DNA from: Hydractinia symbiolongicarpus
Lineage: Eukaryota; Cnidaria; Hydrozoa; Anthoathecata; Hydractiniidae
Direction of reading: 5' to 3'
Length of the DNA: 64,000 nt
NCBI RefSeq assembly: GCF_029227915.1
Contig: NC_079882.1
Span: 5,952,001-6,016,000 of the forward strand
Part shown: positions 36,698 to 52,300 of the stretch, piece by piece
Position numbering within the stretch: the first letter of the stretch is position 1
Layout: each line of letters opens with the position of its first letter
Made by a program: the position numbers and the translations under genes
Notes under the pieces: model-generated
The model's database searches: none
What the model was told of the DNA's origin: nothing
What the model saw: only the letters and a program-made list of their open reading frames with translations

Positions 36698-39119
36698 ATG
36701 TTTATGTTACGGGTAAAAATTCGCCACGTATTCCGATTTATTAAAGAACGAGGCAGCTTTTTTAATATCCATTGTAACCTGCTAGCGTAAAAAAAATTAC
36801 TTTTAATCCTGTTTTTTGCGCGACAAATCACAAAAATTTGCGCTCGCAAAGTTAAGAAAAAACAAACTGTATATATAGTAAATAATATTTTTATATATAC
36901 CATATATGTTGGAGGAAAGATTATACTACCTTTAGGAACATTTAAAATATTTATCATATTGTGAATTTGACATGTATCATACCTTATGAGCGTTGCCGTA
37001 TTTATTTAAATTTTAGTTGTATTAACTAGTAATTCTTAATGTTAACCTATATATTTATAAACAAAGTTTTATACATACAAAATACAGTTTATTTATATTC
37101 AAATCGTCTTTCTTCTTCTTCAGAACTTGCCCACTTTCTTTCGGATACGCCAAAAAAAATACAGATTTGAAACTTTACCATTTTAAGGTTTCAGGGTGAA
37201 ATTTGGGGAATGTTGTAGATTTGGCAACATTTCAGGAGGAAATAAAAACTTACTGATAATCGAGCCGTTCTTTCCTTGAAAGTCAGAGGGGCTGTTTATT
37301 TCAAATTGCAGTAACAATTCAAGAGGATGTTGCCAGATAAACATATGCTTAAATTTTTTCACATAAAAATGTCACCATAGACAATTTCAGGAGTTTCTAG
37401 GAAGAACCAAAATTTTGGTCAAAATATTTGGGTTATTTTGATTTTATTTGTGTCCACCCTGAGTATTGCACAATTCTTTTAGATCTTGAACCATTATTAA
37501 AGAAACCTATATATTCCTCAGCAAAACATATAAATCGAAGGTTTATTTTTTTTGGCGAATATTATTTTTTATCTCGCATGAAATGGTTTGTCCTCTTAGT
37601 CAGAATTCCGTGCTGGGTTGCCATAATGTAAACTGAAATTTGAGGACTTTAGTTAGGCCTGTAGTTATACAATGAACTCCGAAACTTTCCAGAAAATTAC
37701 GCTAAAATCCGGGATTTTCTACATTAGAGGGTTCAAATATTTCCAGACAAGATGATAAATTAATGGAGATTTAAATTCCAGGATTTCCCAGGAAGCTGTC
37801 AAACCTATGCAAACACTGATAAATATTTTTCAGTGTTTATAATTTCATTTATAATATCAGCGATGCTTCCAAATGCCCTATGCAATTTTAAGCAAAACAT
37901 ATGACAGACACGTGTCCCTATACGAAATCGAATTGCTATATAAATAAACCCATGTTGACAACACAGAAAAAAAAGTGGGAAAAAAGAATTGAATATTTAT
38001 TTTTTAAATTTACAAAATCGATTCTCGGATAAGCTTGTAAAAAAATCTATAATACTCTGTATTTACTGAACAACTACAGAACAGACGAGCTACCAGAAAA
38101 ATTTATTATCACATTGGATAGAGCTGAAAGATATAACGATCGATATATAGGTCTAAAACCCTTTTAATCTTTAATAGGATCCTTCTTTCCAGAACAGGAA
38201 ATATTGGTTTCGGGTTTTTTGCCGTTGTAAGAATCAGAAAAATATAAAAATGAATTATGAGAAGCGAGAATAAGTCTGTTGATAATGAACTAATTTTTTT
38301 GAAACAAAAACTCAACCGTTTAATACTTATAAAAATCACTGTATACAAAATACAACGCAGATACACAATACAATTACAAAACATTAAACGCCCATGCATC
38401 ACAGCCACCTCAACACGCTGTACCAACACACAACACGAAAAAAGTTTGGGAAAGGACTCGCTCTAATCTTCTACGATTCAAATATTTATAACAATGTGAT
38501 TTGGAATTTGAATATTCTCATACAATATAAAAACATAAACTATTTGCATATTTAAAACAAAAAATTACACCTCCCTCAATCTCGACTAGACAGCTTACGA
38601 AAAAAACTTCAAGCTAAAAGTACAATAAGCATTTAACAATAACAAAACCAAAAATTGTCTAGCTGAGAATGACCTTAAGCTGACACTGACACTAAGTCAC
38701 GATTTAGTTTAAATAAATAAATAAAACAAAGAACAAGACACAACAAAAATTAATTTATCTGCTACACAATAAATTCCACTGGGGATAATTTTAAAAAAAG
38801 TCCAGCCTTGAAGGAATAGCTTAAAGATTATAATACCTAAAACTATCGCAAAATGATTGATTTCGCGACATAACCATTCCTGTTTCAATGCTTTTCTATT
38901 TTTTTGCGACATAAATTATTACGATTTTGAGCAAAAATTGCGATTATTTACGCCACAATAATTTATGTTCGCAATAATTGTGTCTTTAAGGTGAGCATAA
39001 ATAACGAAACCTAGAACCCATACTTCTATCTTACCATGTAAATAATTAAGCTCAAATGTAAACGTGGGTTCTAGACCTCTCAAAAACTGTATGTTCATCC
39101 TGTGTTTTTAAAATTAATT
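36698..39119. other. Convergent intergenic region
   Basis: This lies between the 3' ends of the C2orf68-type gene (plus) and the IP3 receptor gene (minus). No gene is recognisable. Phrases rich in TTGCG/TTCGCG at about 36,810-36,850 and 38,840-38,960 resemble dispersed repeat remnants. Part of it should be the receptor's 3' UTR. Confidence 0.4.
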
Positions 39120-42100
39120 TTAGCTTGCTTGTTGACGGGGATGTTGGTAAGGATATACGGAACCGTTATAAGGACCGTAAGTTCGATTAGCAGGGTTGGA
39201 TAATAATCCGAGTTTTTGTTTTTGTTTTCGTTGTTCCATCATCTAAACAAGAAAGAAATATTTAGGTTTTATCATAGTTTATAAGTGGAAAAGTAGATAA
39301 AATTAAAAAATAAAAATAGATTTCTGTTGACAACTCACCTGCTCGCGTAACTCACTTAATTGCTTTGACAAAATATGAACGAGATGATTCGTGGATTCGA
39401 GTTGTAAATGTAGATTCCTCATCTCGTTTTGCTCACTTTCTGTTTCATGCATCGATAGCGACATACAACGAAGACGTGGAAACCACTCCAGATTGCGCGC
39501 CTGCAACAAATTAAGTTAATTGAAAAAAACCTCCAAAATAATTTAAACAATAACTTTGATCCAACGTTACCTTGATCATTTCTGCGACATAACTCTCGGG
39601 TCCAGTGAATTCTGTTGGATCCTTCACTTTTAACAAGACGATAAAGTATAAATAATCCCACATATTATGCTCGTTATTTGAGTGATTTTCAAACGTTACT
39701 GATCGATTATCGAATGAAGAACGCTCTAAACCTGTTGACAAAAAAGAAAATTTTTTCTTTTAACGTTCAAACAGAAACCTTAAGAGAAAACAGTATCACG
39801 TTAGCTTCATACCTTTAAATGTCCTCACCCTCTCGCTGCACTAACAATAAATAACCAGTCCTTTTGCTCGGGAAAGGGAGCAAATATAGAAGAGGCACAT
39901 ATCTTATCAATAAGTCGGTAAAAAAACTAAATTTGACGTAGTGAATAACATTCTCTACCCAAAATCTTTTACCGACCTTATTCTACTGACCACCCTTTTT
40001 ACCGATTTTTTTATTTTTTTGACCACTTCGTTACTCATCGATTTTGGCGATTCCAGTTTAACGTTTTTTAGTAAAAATTGTTATATAAAAAGAAGAACTT
40101 GGAATAATTTCATTTTTTTATACTTTATATTTTTAAAACTCAAAACAGAATTTCTAAAAACTAGCGGGTCAGAAGTATCAGAGGGGAGCAATAGCCAGCC
40201 GATAGGATGCTCAAGGACGTTTTAGCAGAATAATTGTTTTTTTACCGATAAGGTAATAGTTCAAAACGTTTAGTCTAAAAAATAGTCTTTTTTTCCCAGT
40301 ACAAGGTATTTGAGCAACAATCTCCTGATCATTTAGCTTCAACTTTCTCCCGAATTATTTCTTGACACAGTGAAAATGGGAAAGATTTATTTTTTGGTTC
40401 ATTTTGTTACGCAAATACAATTCGCACTTACCACATATGAAACAACTGTTTTTTAAAATCTCTTCTTTTGTTTGTTTTTCGCTTCTTAAATCTGCAAACG
40501 TATCGATAATGACACCAAAAATTAAATTGAGAACAATAATGATCACCACGAAGAAGAACAAAAGATCATAAAACACACGGGCCACGAAGTAACGGTCCTG
40601 AAATAAACATGACAAAAATTAGGTACAGTATCCACTCATTTATATGGAAAAAGACATGCAATGGTATTTCGCAGCTGAACATGATGCTATGCGCAAGGGT
40701 TTTTACGGAATGCATTTATTTGATATAGTTGATACATAAATGTTGCAGCGAGAGTAGGAACACAGGGACATTATAAGAACAAAAATCATCGATTAAAAGA
40801 TATATATCATGTTCTTTTTATGCAAAATAGAAAAATAAATGAATTCAATATTTACTTAAAGTTTTTTTTTAAAATATTCGCTTAATTCTAAATTAAGTAA
40901 ATTAAATCTAAATAAACTTATTCTTAATTAAGGCTTTAATTTTGCGAATTGCACATTTCGAAATATTTCGCATGGGCTTAATTTCGTGAATTTTAGCCAA
41001 AAATTAATCCCCTTAAGGTATCATAGACTGAAAAATCAAACCAAATAGCATCCCTTTTTAATCTACTCAGCAACAGAGCTGGTCCTTCATGTAATGTAGT
41101 ACCAAGTGAATTCCCCCTGGAGAATTACCCCTTCAGTTTTGTCCTCAGTGAAAATTATTCGTCTGAAGATTGACCCCTCCCGCCCCTGGAGAATTTCCTC
41201 CCTTAGTTTTTATTTTTTCTCAATTCTCTGGACACCACGGATAAAGTAGAAAATAAAGTAGAAAGTAAAATACCGTTTTAGAAGGAGATCGCAGTATATC
41301 TCCAATACCTCCTCCACTCCTTAAGCCTTTGTTTAACGTTGTGATAATGCACATGATGAGGTTTTCACAAGCGTGCTCACGAACTGTTGAAGACTCTTCT
41401 TCCTTTTGTGATAGCATTGATGTTGTTGAAACTGTACAGTTTGCTGCAGAGCAGTATTGAGGAGATGCTATGAGAAATCATGAAATTAAAAAAGGACCAA
41501 CCAAGCCAGCATTGCGTCTCATTTTTACTGAATTTATTATAGAATGGCAAAACGACTTTACTGCTTCTATCGCTTCTTGGAGAACGCTACAGTGTATTAT
41601 TTTAAATTTTTAGTAAAAACAATTGAGAGTGTACCAGATTTCCCCGTTGTTGGACCAACGACAATGACCAGAATACGAAGATTACATTTGAACGACACTG
41701 AAGGGGTGACGTAAAACAGTCATTACCTTTAGAGGCGACTTCTTCCAGCCTTGATGGTTCAGTTTCCACATAAAAGTCTTCACGGAAGAACATAAAGCCG
41801 ACAATAGAAAATAAATAGACAAGTACTAGAGCCAGCAAGGCAGTAAGAACGATAGACCGACCATTACGCGTGACACTCTTCACAACATTGAGTAAGGTTT
41901 CTTCGCGGAATATAACATCGATCATCTAAAAAATATTCAATATTTTTGACAAGGTACATGTTTGACATACATACTGAAAGGTGCATCGCAACAACGGTAC
42001 TAAGCGAGTCAAAAAACATAAGAACAAGGTATTTCAAAAACACAAGATTTTCAACTGTCTCATTTTTATTATTGCTGTTATAAAACCGTGTTTTATTAAT

Positions 42101-43396
42101 AGTTTAAAAATAAAGACATCTTACCAGTACACTGTAGAAGAACTCGTGCGCGAAAAATCCTTTGAAACTGATAATCACACACGCGATATGAAGCAGGAAA
42201 ATTTTGTCCGTAAACATCTTGCGATAGCTTTCCGATGCCATCGTGCCGTTGTTACCAACATAACTCAACGCTAGTATCACACGATTAATCATCTACAAAA
42301 TATAAGGACATGTTAATAATAAAAATTTCTTTTCGCGAGAGTAACATTTTCGTAGGGAAAAACTTCTGTTTCGTTATCATTTCGTACGCACAAGTATCGT
42401 GCGATTTTGCACAATCTGTTCATTACTATACAACTTAACAATCCTATGTATCAAACGCGTATAAAAAAGCGATTTTATCACCTTTCAACAATCAATTTTT
42501 TATATTTTGAACAAAAATAACTCAATCCTACATTAGTAAAACCAAGCAGCCATAAGGTAGGTGTGATGCCAACAGAGAATATCATACGAAGAATAACAGC
42601 ACCAACTAGTGTACGAATGCCAGAAAGTCTTGGAATGGTTATGCTGATGACGAAAGAAACCAGTATTGCCAGCCATATTAGTATGGATAATCTGTGATCA
42701 AGTTCTAAAATACAATACTAAATATTAAATAAAAACATCGGAGACTTATGACGGTAGTTAAACACAACTTGAGTAAACAGGAAACGTACCAACGGGTTTG
42801 TTAGAAAACGGATAAAAAAACGCCACAAGTAAATTAATGACAATGGCTAGATTCAATGCAATATTTTCCCAAAGATGCCAATTCCTGCTGATCCAAAAAA
42901 ACGTGGGATTATCTAAAAAAAAAAATGAAATAAAAAAAAATGAACGAAGTAAAAAAAGAAACAGAAATGTACTTCTAGAGAAAACTTCAAGTACCTCGCA
43001 GCTTTTTTTGCCAAACCATTTCTTTGTATAAATCTTCTGTCCTTTCAAAGAAATCTGATACCTACATTATGAAAGATTGGGTTTGATAAATATATATTGG
43101 ACAGGGAGGATAGGCAAGCGTTTTACAGTTCCAACAAACATAGCAAAAACGCAATCAACCACAATGACTGAAAAAAAATATGAACAAATTGCTAAAAACT
43201 TTCTTCACGTTTCACTTCTCAAAATGGTCAGTCAAGTAAATGGTGAAGTTATCAATAAAATATTCCTTACTTTACTATTATGTTCATCCCGTTCACACGA
43301 CTGATACACCTCTTCCTTCTTCTTCTCGGTTAAATATTCACAAACAGCGGGAACAGGGAAATTAATCTGTTCCAATCCTCTATCTTTTCTAACTAC
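39120..43396 (-). CDS. ITPR: IP3 receptor: exons 24-34 (channel domain and C-terminus)
   Basis: Pre-channel linker: [16 protein letters not shown] and [10 protein letters not shown]. Membrane segments include [62 protein letters not shown] and [20 protein letters not shown]. The pore loop is [16 protein letters not shown], with selectivity filter GGGIGD, followed by [20 protein letters not shown]. The cytosolic end has the zinc-site pair CFICG and the EHNMW histidine, ESYVAEMIK, a coiled coil, and the last-exon motif [12 protein letters not shown]. The extreme C-terminus ends in a tyrosine/proline-rich tail. The luminal loop (41274-41925) is shorter than in vertebrates and has one predicted glycosylation site (NCT). 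Confidence 0.96.
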
Positions 43397-46300
43397 CTAA
43401 AATTAAATGACAGGTGTACAATCTTAATGAGTAATTTTTATTTTTACCAAACTTTTCTTACCAAACTACATAAAATATTTTTGCCTATGTGTTTTTACAT
43501 AAACATTTTGCCCGAATGTAAGTAAATCACGTAAATTATTGCGCCGAACTTTGTTGGCCATCATTTTCGTCGGTCTGTTTCATATCTCCTATTTTGCCTC
43601 TTAAAGCCGAGTAAAAAAAATCTGGATTAGGCAATAATGTCAATACCTCAATTTGAGCTGTATGTTTGGAATAATACTCTAACGCAGGGTCGATTGGTAT
43701 GCCATTCTCAGATTCTTCGACTGACAGTAATTCTGCCAGCTCTTTATTATGCTTGGCCAGCTTAGATAAAAAAAATATAACATTTGCCAGTAATACAAAT
43801 GGTAGTATAAATGAAGCTTAGAATAGGCTTGCACACTAAATGTCTCACATCAAGTGCATTATAATGACAAGCGAATGCTACACACACTTTTTGTCTTCTC
43901 GACTTGCATTGCAGTGAAGTGTATAAAAGAAATCAATATATACCTGATAAGCTAGTATGTACACATTATGACCGACATCTCTTGGTGAAATGTCACTATC
44001 TTCGGCTGTATCAATGTCTTCTTGACGGTACGCTTGTTTACAGACATCTAACTGTTGGTAAAAGAAAAAATTGGAGTAGGAATATGTGTTACGGTATCAC
44101 AAAGTGTAACATCTGGAATCCGAAGTAGCTAGTTCAACGCTCTGACAACAGTATTTAAAATTTCAGAATGGAGTTGTTTATGATGCATAAGCTAAGAACC
44201 TAATTCTTACCAGTTGATGGGGACTCATATTATACAAGATCTTTTCTGCATTTATACCATCGTGACGACTTTCCATAATAGCAAGAAGCAGTTTCGATGC
44301 GTTATCCTAAAGCATGACAAACGTAATACACATTGGTGACACTACACTTACGGATATACGAGAGATGCATACCGAATGGTGTTATCGCAGAAACATGCTG
44401 AGTTGACTAAAAAGATTACAAGTTCGCTTCAGTTATTGGTTTGGTCATGTTGTCAAGTCAAACTTAATGCAATGTTTTTTGACTTTTATATATTTTCGCT
44501 GTATATTTCATAGTTTTATGCCTGATTGGCCAAAAATATCCAATTGGACAATGGAAACGGCACAATGTTAAATTTAAAAATTAAAAACTTATTTAAAACC
44601 ATGTCAAGAAATAGTATAACATTTTACTCTTTTATATAGAAATTTCAGTTATCTTGTAAAGATTGATTTGTCATTTATCTTTCTGATTGTAATATCAATA
44701 TACATTCTTTAGTCAACATATGCCGGCAGACCATACAAATTAGAGGTATATTCAACATACCTTGAGTTCCATAACCAAATCCATCCTGTGTTTACTTAAA
44801 GGATTAATTTCGTTGAGTACTAAGGCGTTGATGATATCCATCCCATTACACTCGTGACTGACGATAGAGTTCTGTTGAAAAAGAAAAAGCAATTTCAAAA
44901 AGCATGCTGACATTTCAAATATTAAGGTTTTATACGAAGCAAACAAACAAATCGCATTCTTTTGGTGACAACAAAATAAGCAAATGAATGAATAAATGAA
45001 TGAATGAAGAAATTAATGAGTAAATGAATGAAACGTGAAGCATTTAAATATACGGAAAGGAAATGCTACCTACCTGATTATCATGACATGGACCTTGACA
45101 ATATTCAGTGAGTGTACACAAACATTGATTAATTAGCGCAACATTGTGTTCGTTGATGTAGAGTCCAAGCAGTCCCAGACCTCCGGTAGTACTGCCACAA
45201 ATACAGTCGAGAAATGAGAGAGTTTCTAACACCAAATTGTAATTGTTTTTATGTTCTTGCTTGCGAAGATAGTTCTACAACAGGGTAACAAAAACATTTT
45301 TCTCTTATCAAAACTTGTAAGTTTAAAAATTAAAGAAGTCTACTAATCTATCCCTACCTCGAATTTAGGTCATTGTATCAAACTACTTTCTAGTCGGCGG
45401 TGAGCAATTGCTAATAATAGCCACTAATCATATAATCAAAGTTTTAGGTTCGCCAACTAGCAAAACACTCATTAACAACTCTAATTGAAAGAAGAAATCT
45501 TCTAACATACAAACTAGCTTCGTATAAACTTCTACTTTTGTGCTCGACTACTTTACTTCACACTAAAATCAAACACAGTAAATTGTCAAAAACTCTTTCT
45601 AATAACAGAAGCACACTGCTTCATCCTTTTATACAACATAAACGCCTTTCGCTGTTTTAATGTCTAATAAACAATTGATTTCTAATTACAAAATCATTCC
45701 ATCCACCCACCCTGTTTCACACAAAATAAACGCATGCTAGCCCGACCAGTAAATCCAGGCTAAATTCGTTAGTACCTGCATTTCAGAGTTATGGTTTTCA
45801 CAAAGCAACTGCAGGAAGCGTAAAATGGGTTGCATGATGACAATTTCTGACGACAAGTAATGTCCGACGGTAGATGATTTGAAGTTATCTTGCGACGTGT
45901 TACGGGCACCGTCCGAACCTTCGCCCTCGCGCCCCTTTCGCACGGCGCTGTACGCTTTGTTAGTTTGCTGCGCTGCTTCGGTTAGTTGTTCTTTCACTTC
46001 GTCGGTCAAAGACACAAGCATACCTAAATAGAAATACATATTTCAGCACACAGAAACACATATTGTTAACTAATTCACTTCGTTCTTTAACTTTACTTAT
46101 GCTCTATTTTTTGTTAGTTGAGTCGTTTAGTAACATTACAGTAAGTTGCAATAGATAGATAAGTAATAAATAAATAAATAAACTAGATGTTTCTGATTGG
46201 ATAGTAGAGAGAAAATTATTATTTTTGTTAAAGACTTTTGGGTAGGAGGGTGGGAACTTACGGTAAGAAGCTATCGACGTAAATGATAGTTTCATTCTGA

Positions 46301-49300
46301 AACCGCCCATTAAGTCTCAGGTGTACTTTACGGAACAGGTTCAAAACCTACTTTTGCATAATATAAGTTACATTGCCGTAACTCAAAACATAAAATAAAT
46401 TCATATATTTTTCAACTCTCTATCAACGCTATACACCTCGCTTATTTTTATTATCTATCCCAAATTTTTCTCAAGCTGGAGTTATCAAGCCGTAAAAGGA
46501 TTGACTATAGCTTTTTCGCGCCAAAAAGTATATCCGCCAATCTTACACATTTACGGCAACGAAATAAAAATTTAAAATCATATCTTCAAACAAAATCAAC
46601 AAAGGAGGTAGTCCTACTTAATACATGTGTATCTCTAGCATCTCTTCTCAAAATGTGCATCGTGTCTCTTCTAGCCATTGGATCTTTTGCTTTCTCGCTT
46701 TCCTTATCTTCTTCTTTCTTTCTGGTTGCACTATCAGTATTCATGGTGATGTTCGCTTTGATTTCTTCTTCTGCGTCAGTGATTTGCTCGTAAATATACC
46801 GGAAGAAAGCTTCAGTTTTCGACGACAAAAAACGCCTGTAGAATGATTTCTGAAGAGAACAGACAGATGTTATTTTAATTTTACAATAGAAAGGAACAAA
46901 CAGACTTGAAGTTCTTCAACAACTGCAACTGAAATAAAACTACTATTGGAAAAGAATTAGAATACATAAATAAATAGCGAGTTCTACCTGTACAGATCCA
47001 TTCCCGCCTTCCAACAACGCAATAGCAAGTTGGACAGATTCCGAAAAAACAGTCGTACTTGGTTCAGACATGATTAAATCAATGACAAGATCTGTCGCGC
47101 CATTTTGATCCATCATGCATTGCATATCAAATAAACTTCGATTGGCTCGATAAAGGAATACCGACGTAGGGGCATGCGCAGTAAGAGCAAAGCCACTCTT
47201 TGGTTCTTTCATTTTAAAACATAATTCATCTGGTCGGAAGTACAATGCCAGCAATGTTTTACGAAGCTTTTCGCCCTAAACAAAATATATTAAAATAGAC
47301 ATAGTCGTAGACGTAGACGTATACAACGTTAGCTGAGATGTTTAAACACATAGCTCGGTTAGATGAAGCATTCTAGCATACAAGCTTTGATTGGCTAGAG
47401 AGATTTTTGAAATTTTAAAATTTTAACCGACTTTTCCCCGTAAATGCCATAGCACCTAATCAGCATAATTTACTCAATAGCTGAAAATCCAACTATAGCA
47501 ACTATATGGAACAATGAAAAAAAAAAACGAAAAAATTATTTTAACAAGATCTCTTCATGAATGTTAAAATTCTAAATACCTTTTCGCCAAAATCTGTTTC
47601 TTTCTCAAGCATTTGTTGTAACACGCGCAAAATTTTTATGCATAAATGCTCGTTGTCTAACATGAGAGAATTCGTGTGCTCGATAAGCCTAAACAAAAAA
47701 AACGCAGAAGAGTACAGAAGAGCTATAACAACTGGAAAAAAATTCAGTGCCCGTGTTTACAAAAAAAAAAAAAAAAAAAAAACATTTCAAAGAAAGCGGA
47801 ATCCTTTCCAATCAACAAATGCTGGTTTGAGTAAAGTTGTACTATCTCCGCTGTATGCAACCACCATCCCAAGACAAATATTTTTCGGCGCGGAACTATT
47901 TCAATGATTTGGTGACGTCAATACATTGCATTGCAATAAACGAAGCCATTGCATGGCGTGTATACAAAACAAAAAGAACACAGCATAAACCACACTGCTG
48001 CTGTCGTCATTTCTCAAACTATGACACATTAAAAGAACCACAATGGTAAGTGCTAACGTGTTTTATTAAAGTGCAAAGTAGTTTCGCAGGTATTATGAAT
48101 TATGGTCCACATCACTGATTAAATACAGAGATCTGAGAGTCCTGGCATAACAAATTTTAAACGTGTATATAAATATACTTCTGCATGACTGATTATTCTC
48201 TGATTAAAGGTGTCTTACCTTTCTGTAACAAGTAGCTATAACACTAGGGGATTCACTTCCAAGATCTTAGTACTGAAACTTTGACAGCAATCGTAAAAAT
48301 AATGACATACAAGTAATGACTTCACTTACTTGGCAATAAAACCACCGTTATCAGCTTTTCCTCTGTTTTCTGAACCGTTCGCAAATAGCAAGTGTGGGTG
48401 GTAAAGTATGTCGACAAGTAAAGATGATTCTGCTTCTACTAGCGGTCTTAACTGATCTTCTAGTAATGCAACAATATCCTAAACACACGTCACACAAAAC
48501 AGTTGTTAGTTAAGAATGCAGTCTAGAAGCCACTAAATTTGCTTTTTTCAACGTTCACCAAGATAGTCGTTAAAATAAGAGCATATATGGTTGACGTATG
48601 GTAACTGAAAGTGATTTGAAAATAGTTGTTTTTCGTAGCACAAGCTAATTATAAAAAAAGAGAGAAAAAACCCAAAGTCATAAATGGTTTACGAAATACC
48701 TTCGAGATAAAATTGTTGTTAAAGTATGATATCTATCTATGACATTACCCATGATACTTAGTTGTGCAGTAGTTATAGAAGCTTGAGAGAAAACAAATTA
48801 CAAATATAAACAACCGTGCACCGACGAAAATATGAAAACACAAGAAAACCAAATGCATCGTTAAAATAATAATCTTTAAAAAACAAAAACAAATAAAAAA
48901 CATCTGACCTGCAAGCCTTCAATGATATTTCGATAATCTTTCGACATTGTTTTTAATAACACAGAATCTTTTCTTTGCCGATGGCTTAACCAGTGCCTGC
49001 TATGTCTCAAAACAATCCTTGATCGAGTCACTAAATTCTGCACTTCTGTTTCCAAAGCAGTAGGTATCACAATTCCGCGAGGTTTGGCTAGAAAAGAAAG
49101 AGGTGATATTCTTAAGAAATCTAGGCTCGACAAAACACCATCAACAACAATAACAACAATGAAGACGACGGCGACAACAACAATAACGACAACAACAGCA
49201 CTAAAAGTAGTAGTCACCATACCAATCTCTAGTAAATTTTGTATGCAATTTTCGATCTGATATTTTTGCTGACCAGTCATCCATGTGCATTGAGATAAAC

Positions 49301-52300
49301 GAAACAACGCCGAAAGTAACCGAACAAAGATAGGCTGCCGCGACTATACGAAGAAAAAACATAACTATAATTTAAAAACAACAACTTATAATTATTTACA
49401 TTTTATGTGAACAGTAGTTGGTTACGGCAATATTAGAAATATTTTAGAGAAATCAGTAACACTAACACAGTTTTATTCAATAATCCGATCTTCTTATAAC
49501 ATGCTAAAGGAGAAATACCTTCACCGATGTACTGGTTTCTGAGAAGGGTGAATTGAAAAAAACTGTCAAAATTTCAGGAATGACAGTGGTGACGTAGGAT
49601 TCCAACAAAGTGTCAGCATGCTTTCGATCATGCGTAGTGTTCGCAACCTAAGAAATAACAAAAGTTAAAAGTATTAACTACGACGCTAAATAATTCTGAA
49701 AGTTGATTGGTTTACCGGCTGGAAAGTTTGGTTTAAAAAGACAGTTGCAATATGTAAAAATCAGAATTTTACAATTCAACAACATTAACTACATTACGTT
49801 ACAAATTCTAAAAGCACAATGAAAGTAGTCTCTTTAATTCGAACGTAACAAGCATCACCTTTCCCATATCCACCATAAAATCTTCAAACAGCGTCCATAT
49901 GTGACTACTGCTGTATATTTCCTTCATCTCAACTTCTGTATCGACATAACAATGGTTTAAAAAGTGGACATACGATGATTTAACCTAAACGCAAAAAGAA
50001 ACAAGCTATTATACAGATATTCGAAAAACAACGATTTTCCCTTCATTTTTGTTGCGACGCTGTTTCATCGTAAGTTTACGTTGCATTATCGTAAATTTGG
50101 GTTGCTTTTAGTATTGTCTTGAGTCTAGTAGCAGAATGCAGAATTGCTTCTTTAATAAATGAACGACAATCGTAGCAGTATTACATACAATTTTTAATAG
50201 CACATAACGTTAAAAATACAATAACATTAGGTCGGATGGATGGCTATGGGAGTTTTAAAGGCTTAAGTTTTACGTTTTATTCCAAACGTTTATGGTAAAG
50301 AATCGTGTCATTCCCAAACATTGAAGTTTCAGAAATGTGTTAGGAATATTCATTTTCCACAAGGTTTTCAAAGATATTTCTTTAAAAAACGATAGATTTT
50401 TTCAAGTTTACGTAGTCTTCTTTTAAGGTTTACAAGGTTCTGCCTGAAGCATCGAGACAACATGATACACTACATCACTAGCACACCAAGACTAATATCT
50501 AACCTCTGGAATACAATCAGGATGAGTAACAATACGAACAATATCATCGAGAGGTAACAAACTGTGACACTTTATTTCAGTGTACACGTTCTTTCCTTCT
50601 GTGCAACTCGCCAATAACTGCACCAACTGGATGTGATACAGTAACGGGCTCGATTCTTCCGAACGCTCTCTTTCTGATTGCATCATTTCCAACAGGTTAG
50701 CAAACGAAGAATGGTCGTTGTAGAACACCAGGATCTCTTCGCCCATGCTAGTCAGCTAAATCAAAAGAAGCAACTGATTACACAGTGACATAGAATAAGG
50801 ACGCCACGGAATGAGGAAATCGATTTGGGATAAATTATTTCCTGACGAAGTCAAATGTTTGAGCTTTTAACCCTATTTTTCTCTTCACAAGGTTTACCAT
50901 TCAGAATAAAACTTCTGTTTATACAACTCTCTCTCTCTTTATACAAGAAAGTCAAAATAAAATATTTTCTCATTGACTACATGGTAACATAGCATAGTAG
51001 CACATATATATTTTCATATATTTTGAATAAAAACAGAAACAAACAAAAGTTCAGAAAAAAAAGGATTTGTCATTCAAAATTTATTTGTCCCACATTTATA
51101 CAGAGAATGCTGATAAAAATTTCAATCTTCCAACCTCAGACATAATCACATCCTGGGTTTTGCGCACCAATTGTCCTTCGGCTTTGAGTAGTGTTTGAAG
51201 TAGGCGCAGATAATTGACATGCCTTCCATGTTGCTCGATACTGTGAACAATCTGTTGTACAACACGTTCTGTAACTTCATTACACAGTGCAAGGTTTTCG
51301 TTAAAGATATACCGAACTGTCTCTGCTTCCAATAACTATAATAACAACAATAACAAAACTACAGCCTGCTAACGTATTGTTCGTTTAGCAAAAACCATTA
51401 GTGAATTAGATCGCGTTTCCACGCATCGCAAGTGAGATGTCAATTCGAAATAAAAATATTATTCTGTTTGCAAGTTTTCTTGCTTGGGAAGTGCACACGC
51501 CCGTATTCTGTGTACACATGCATAATAGGTTGGGTAAGTTCTATACATTGAGCATGGATTTTTATTCAAATCATCATGACAGGAATAAAGTAAACCCCAC
51601 AGCGAGTTTTATTTCGTCTGAATCATGTCAACATTAAAAAACAACGTCAAAATATAATTCCTGTTTTTTAACAGTAATTACATAAAAACACTGATGACTT
51701 GCATGGAAAGAAGAAAAAATGTTTGATTTTTAAGCAAAGTAACTTACCCCAAGTCCTGATGATAAGAACGCGTCTAAATATTTCTGAAGAAGAGCCTGAT
51801 TTTGCGAGTTGCCGTAACAGAAATTTTGAAGAAATTTATGAGCCAGCTCCATGATCTCCCTCATCTGCATGTCAGACTGTAAAGAAAAGAAACAAATTGG
51901 TTGTATTTCAAGGCAATAAATCAAATCAAAATTGCGGGAGCAGTCATACTGCAAGGATGACACCGATATTACATACAAACATATAAAAGCCCAAATAACC
52001 GTTAGCAAGGCTATAAAAAAATGCAGCAAATGATCATTAACTATTGTCAGTATTCATTTAAGAGCAGGCAGCAAGCACTTATTACGTTTAAGATTTTACA
52101 GCAGTGTCAGACATTGCAGGTTTAAACTTTAACTGTGACCATTGAATATTTAACAGAATATTGTAATATTGAATCTGAAAACAGCTGGGAAGGGAAAGTG
52201 TTTAATTGTTTTTTTATTTATTTATTCACACCTCTAAAGTATTTCCTACAATGTTGTTCATACTTTTTTGGAAGAAGAGAAAAGCATTGTCTGCCGAATG

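Noticed and set aside
48876-49307. Single 143-codon minus-strand frame
   Set aside because: It spans two real IP3 receptor exons plus the intron between them, which happens to be open because of a CAA simple repeat; not a separate gene.
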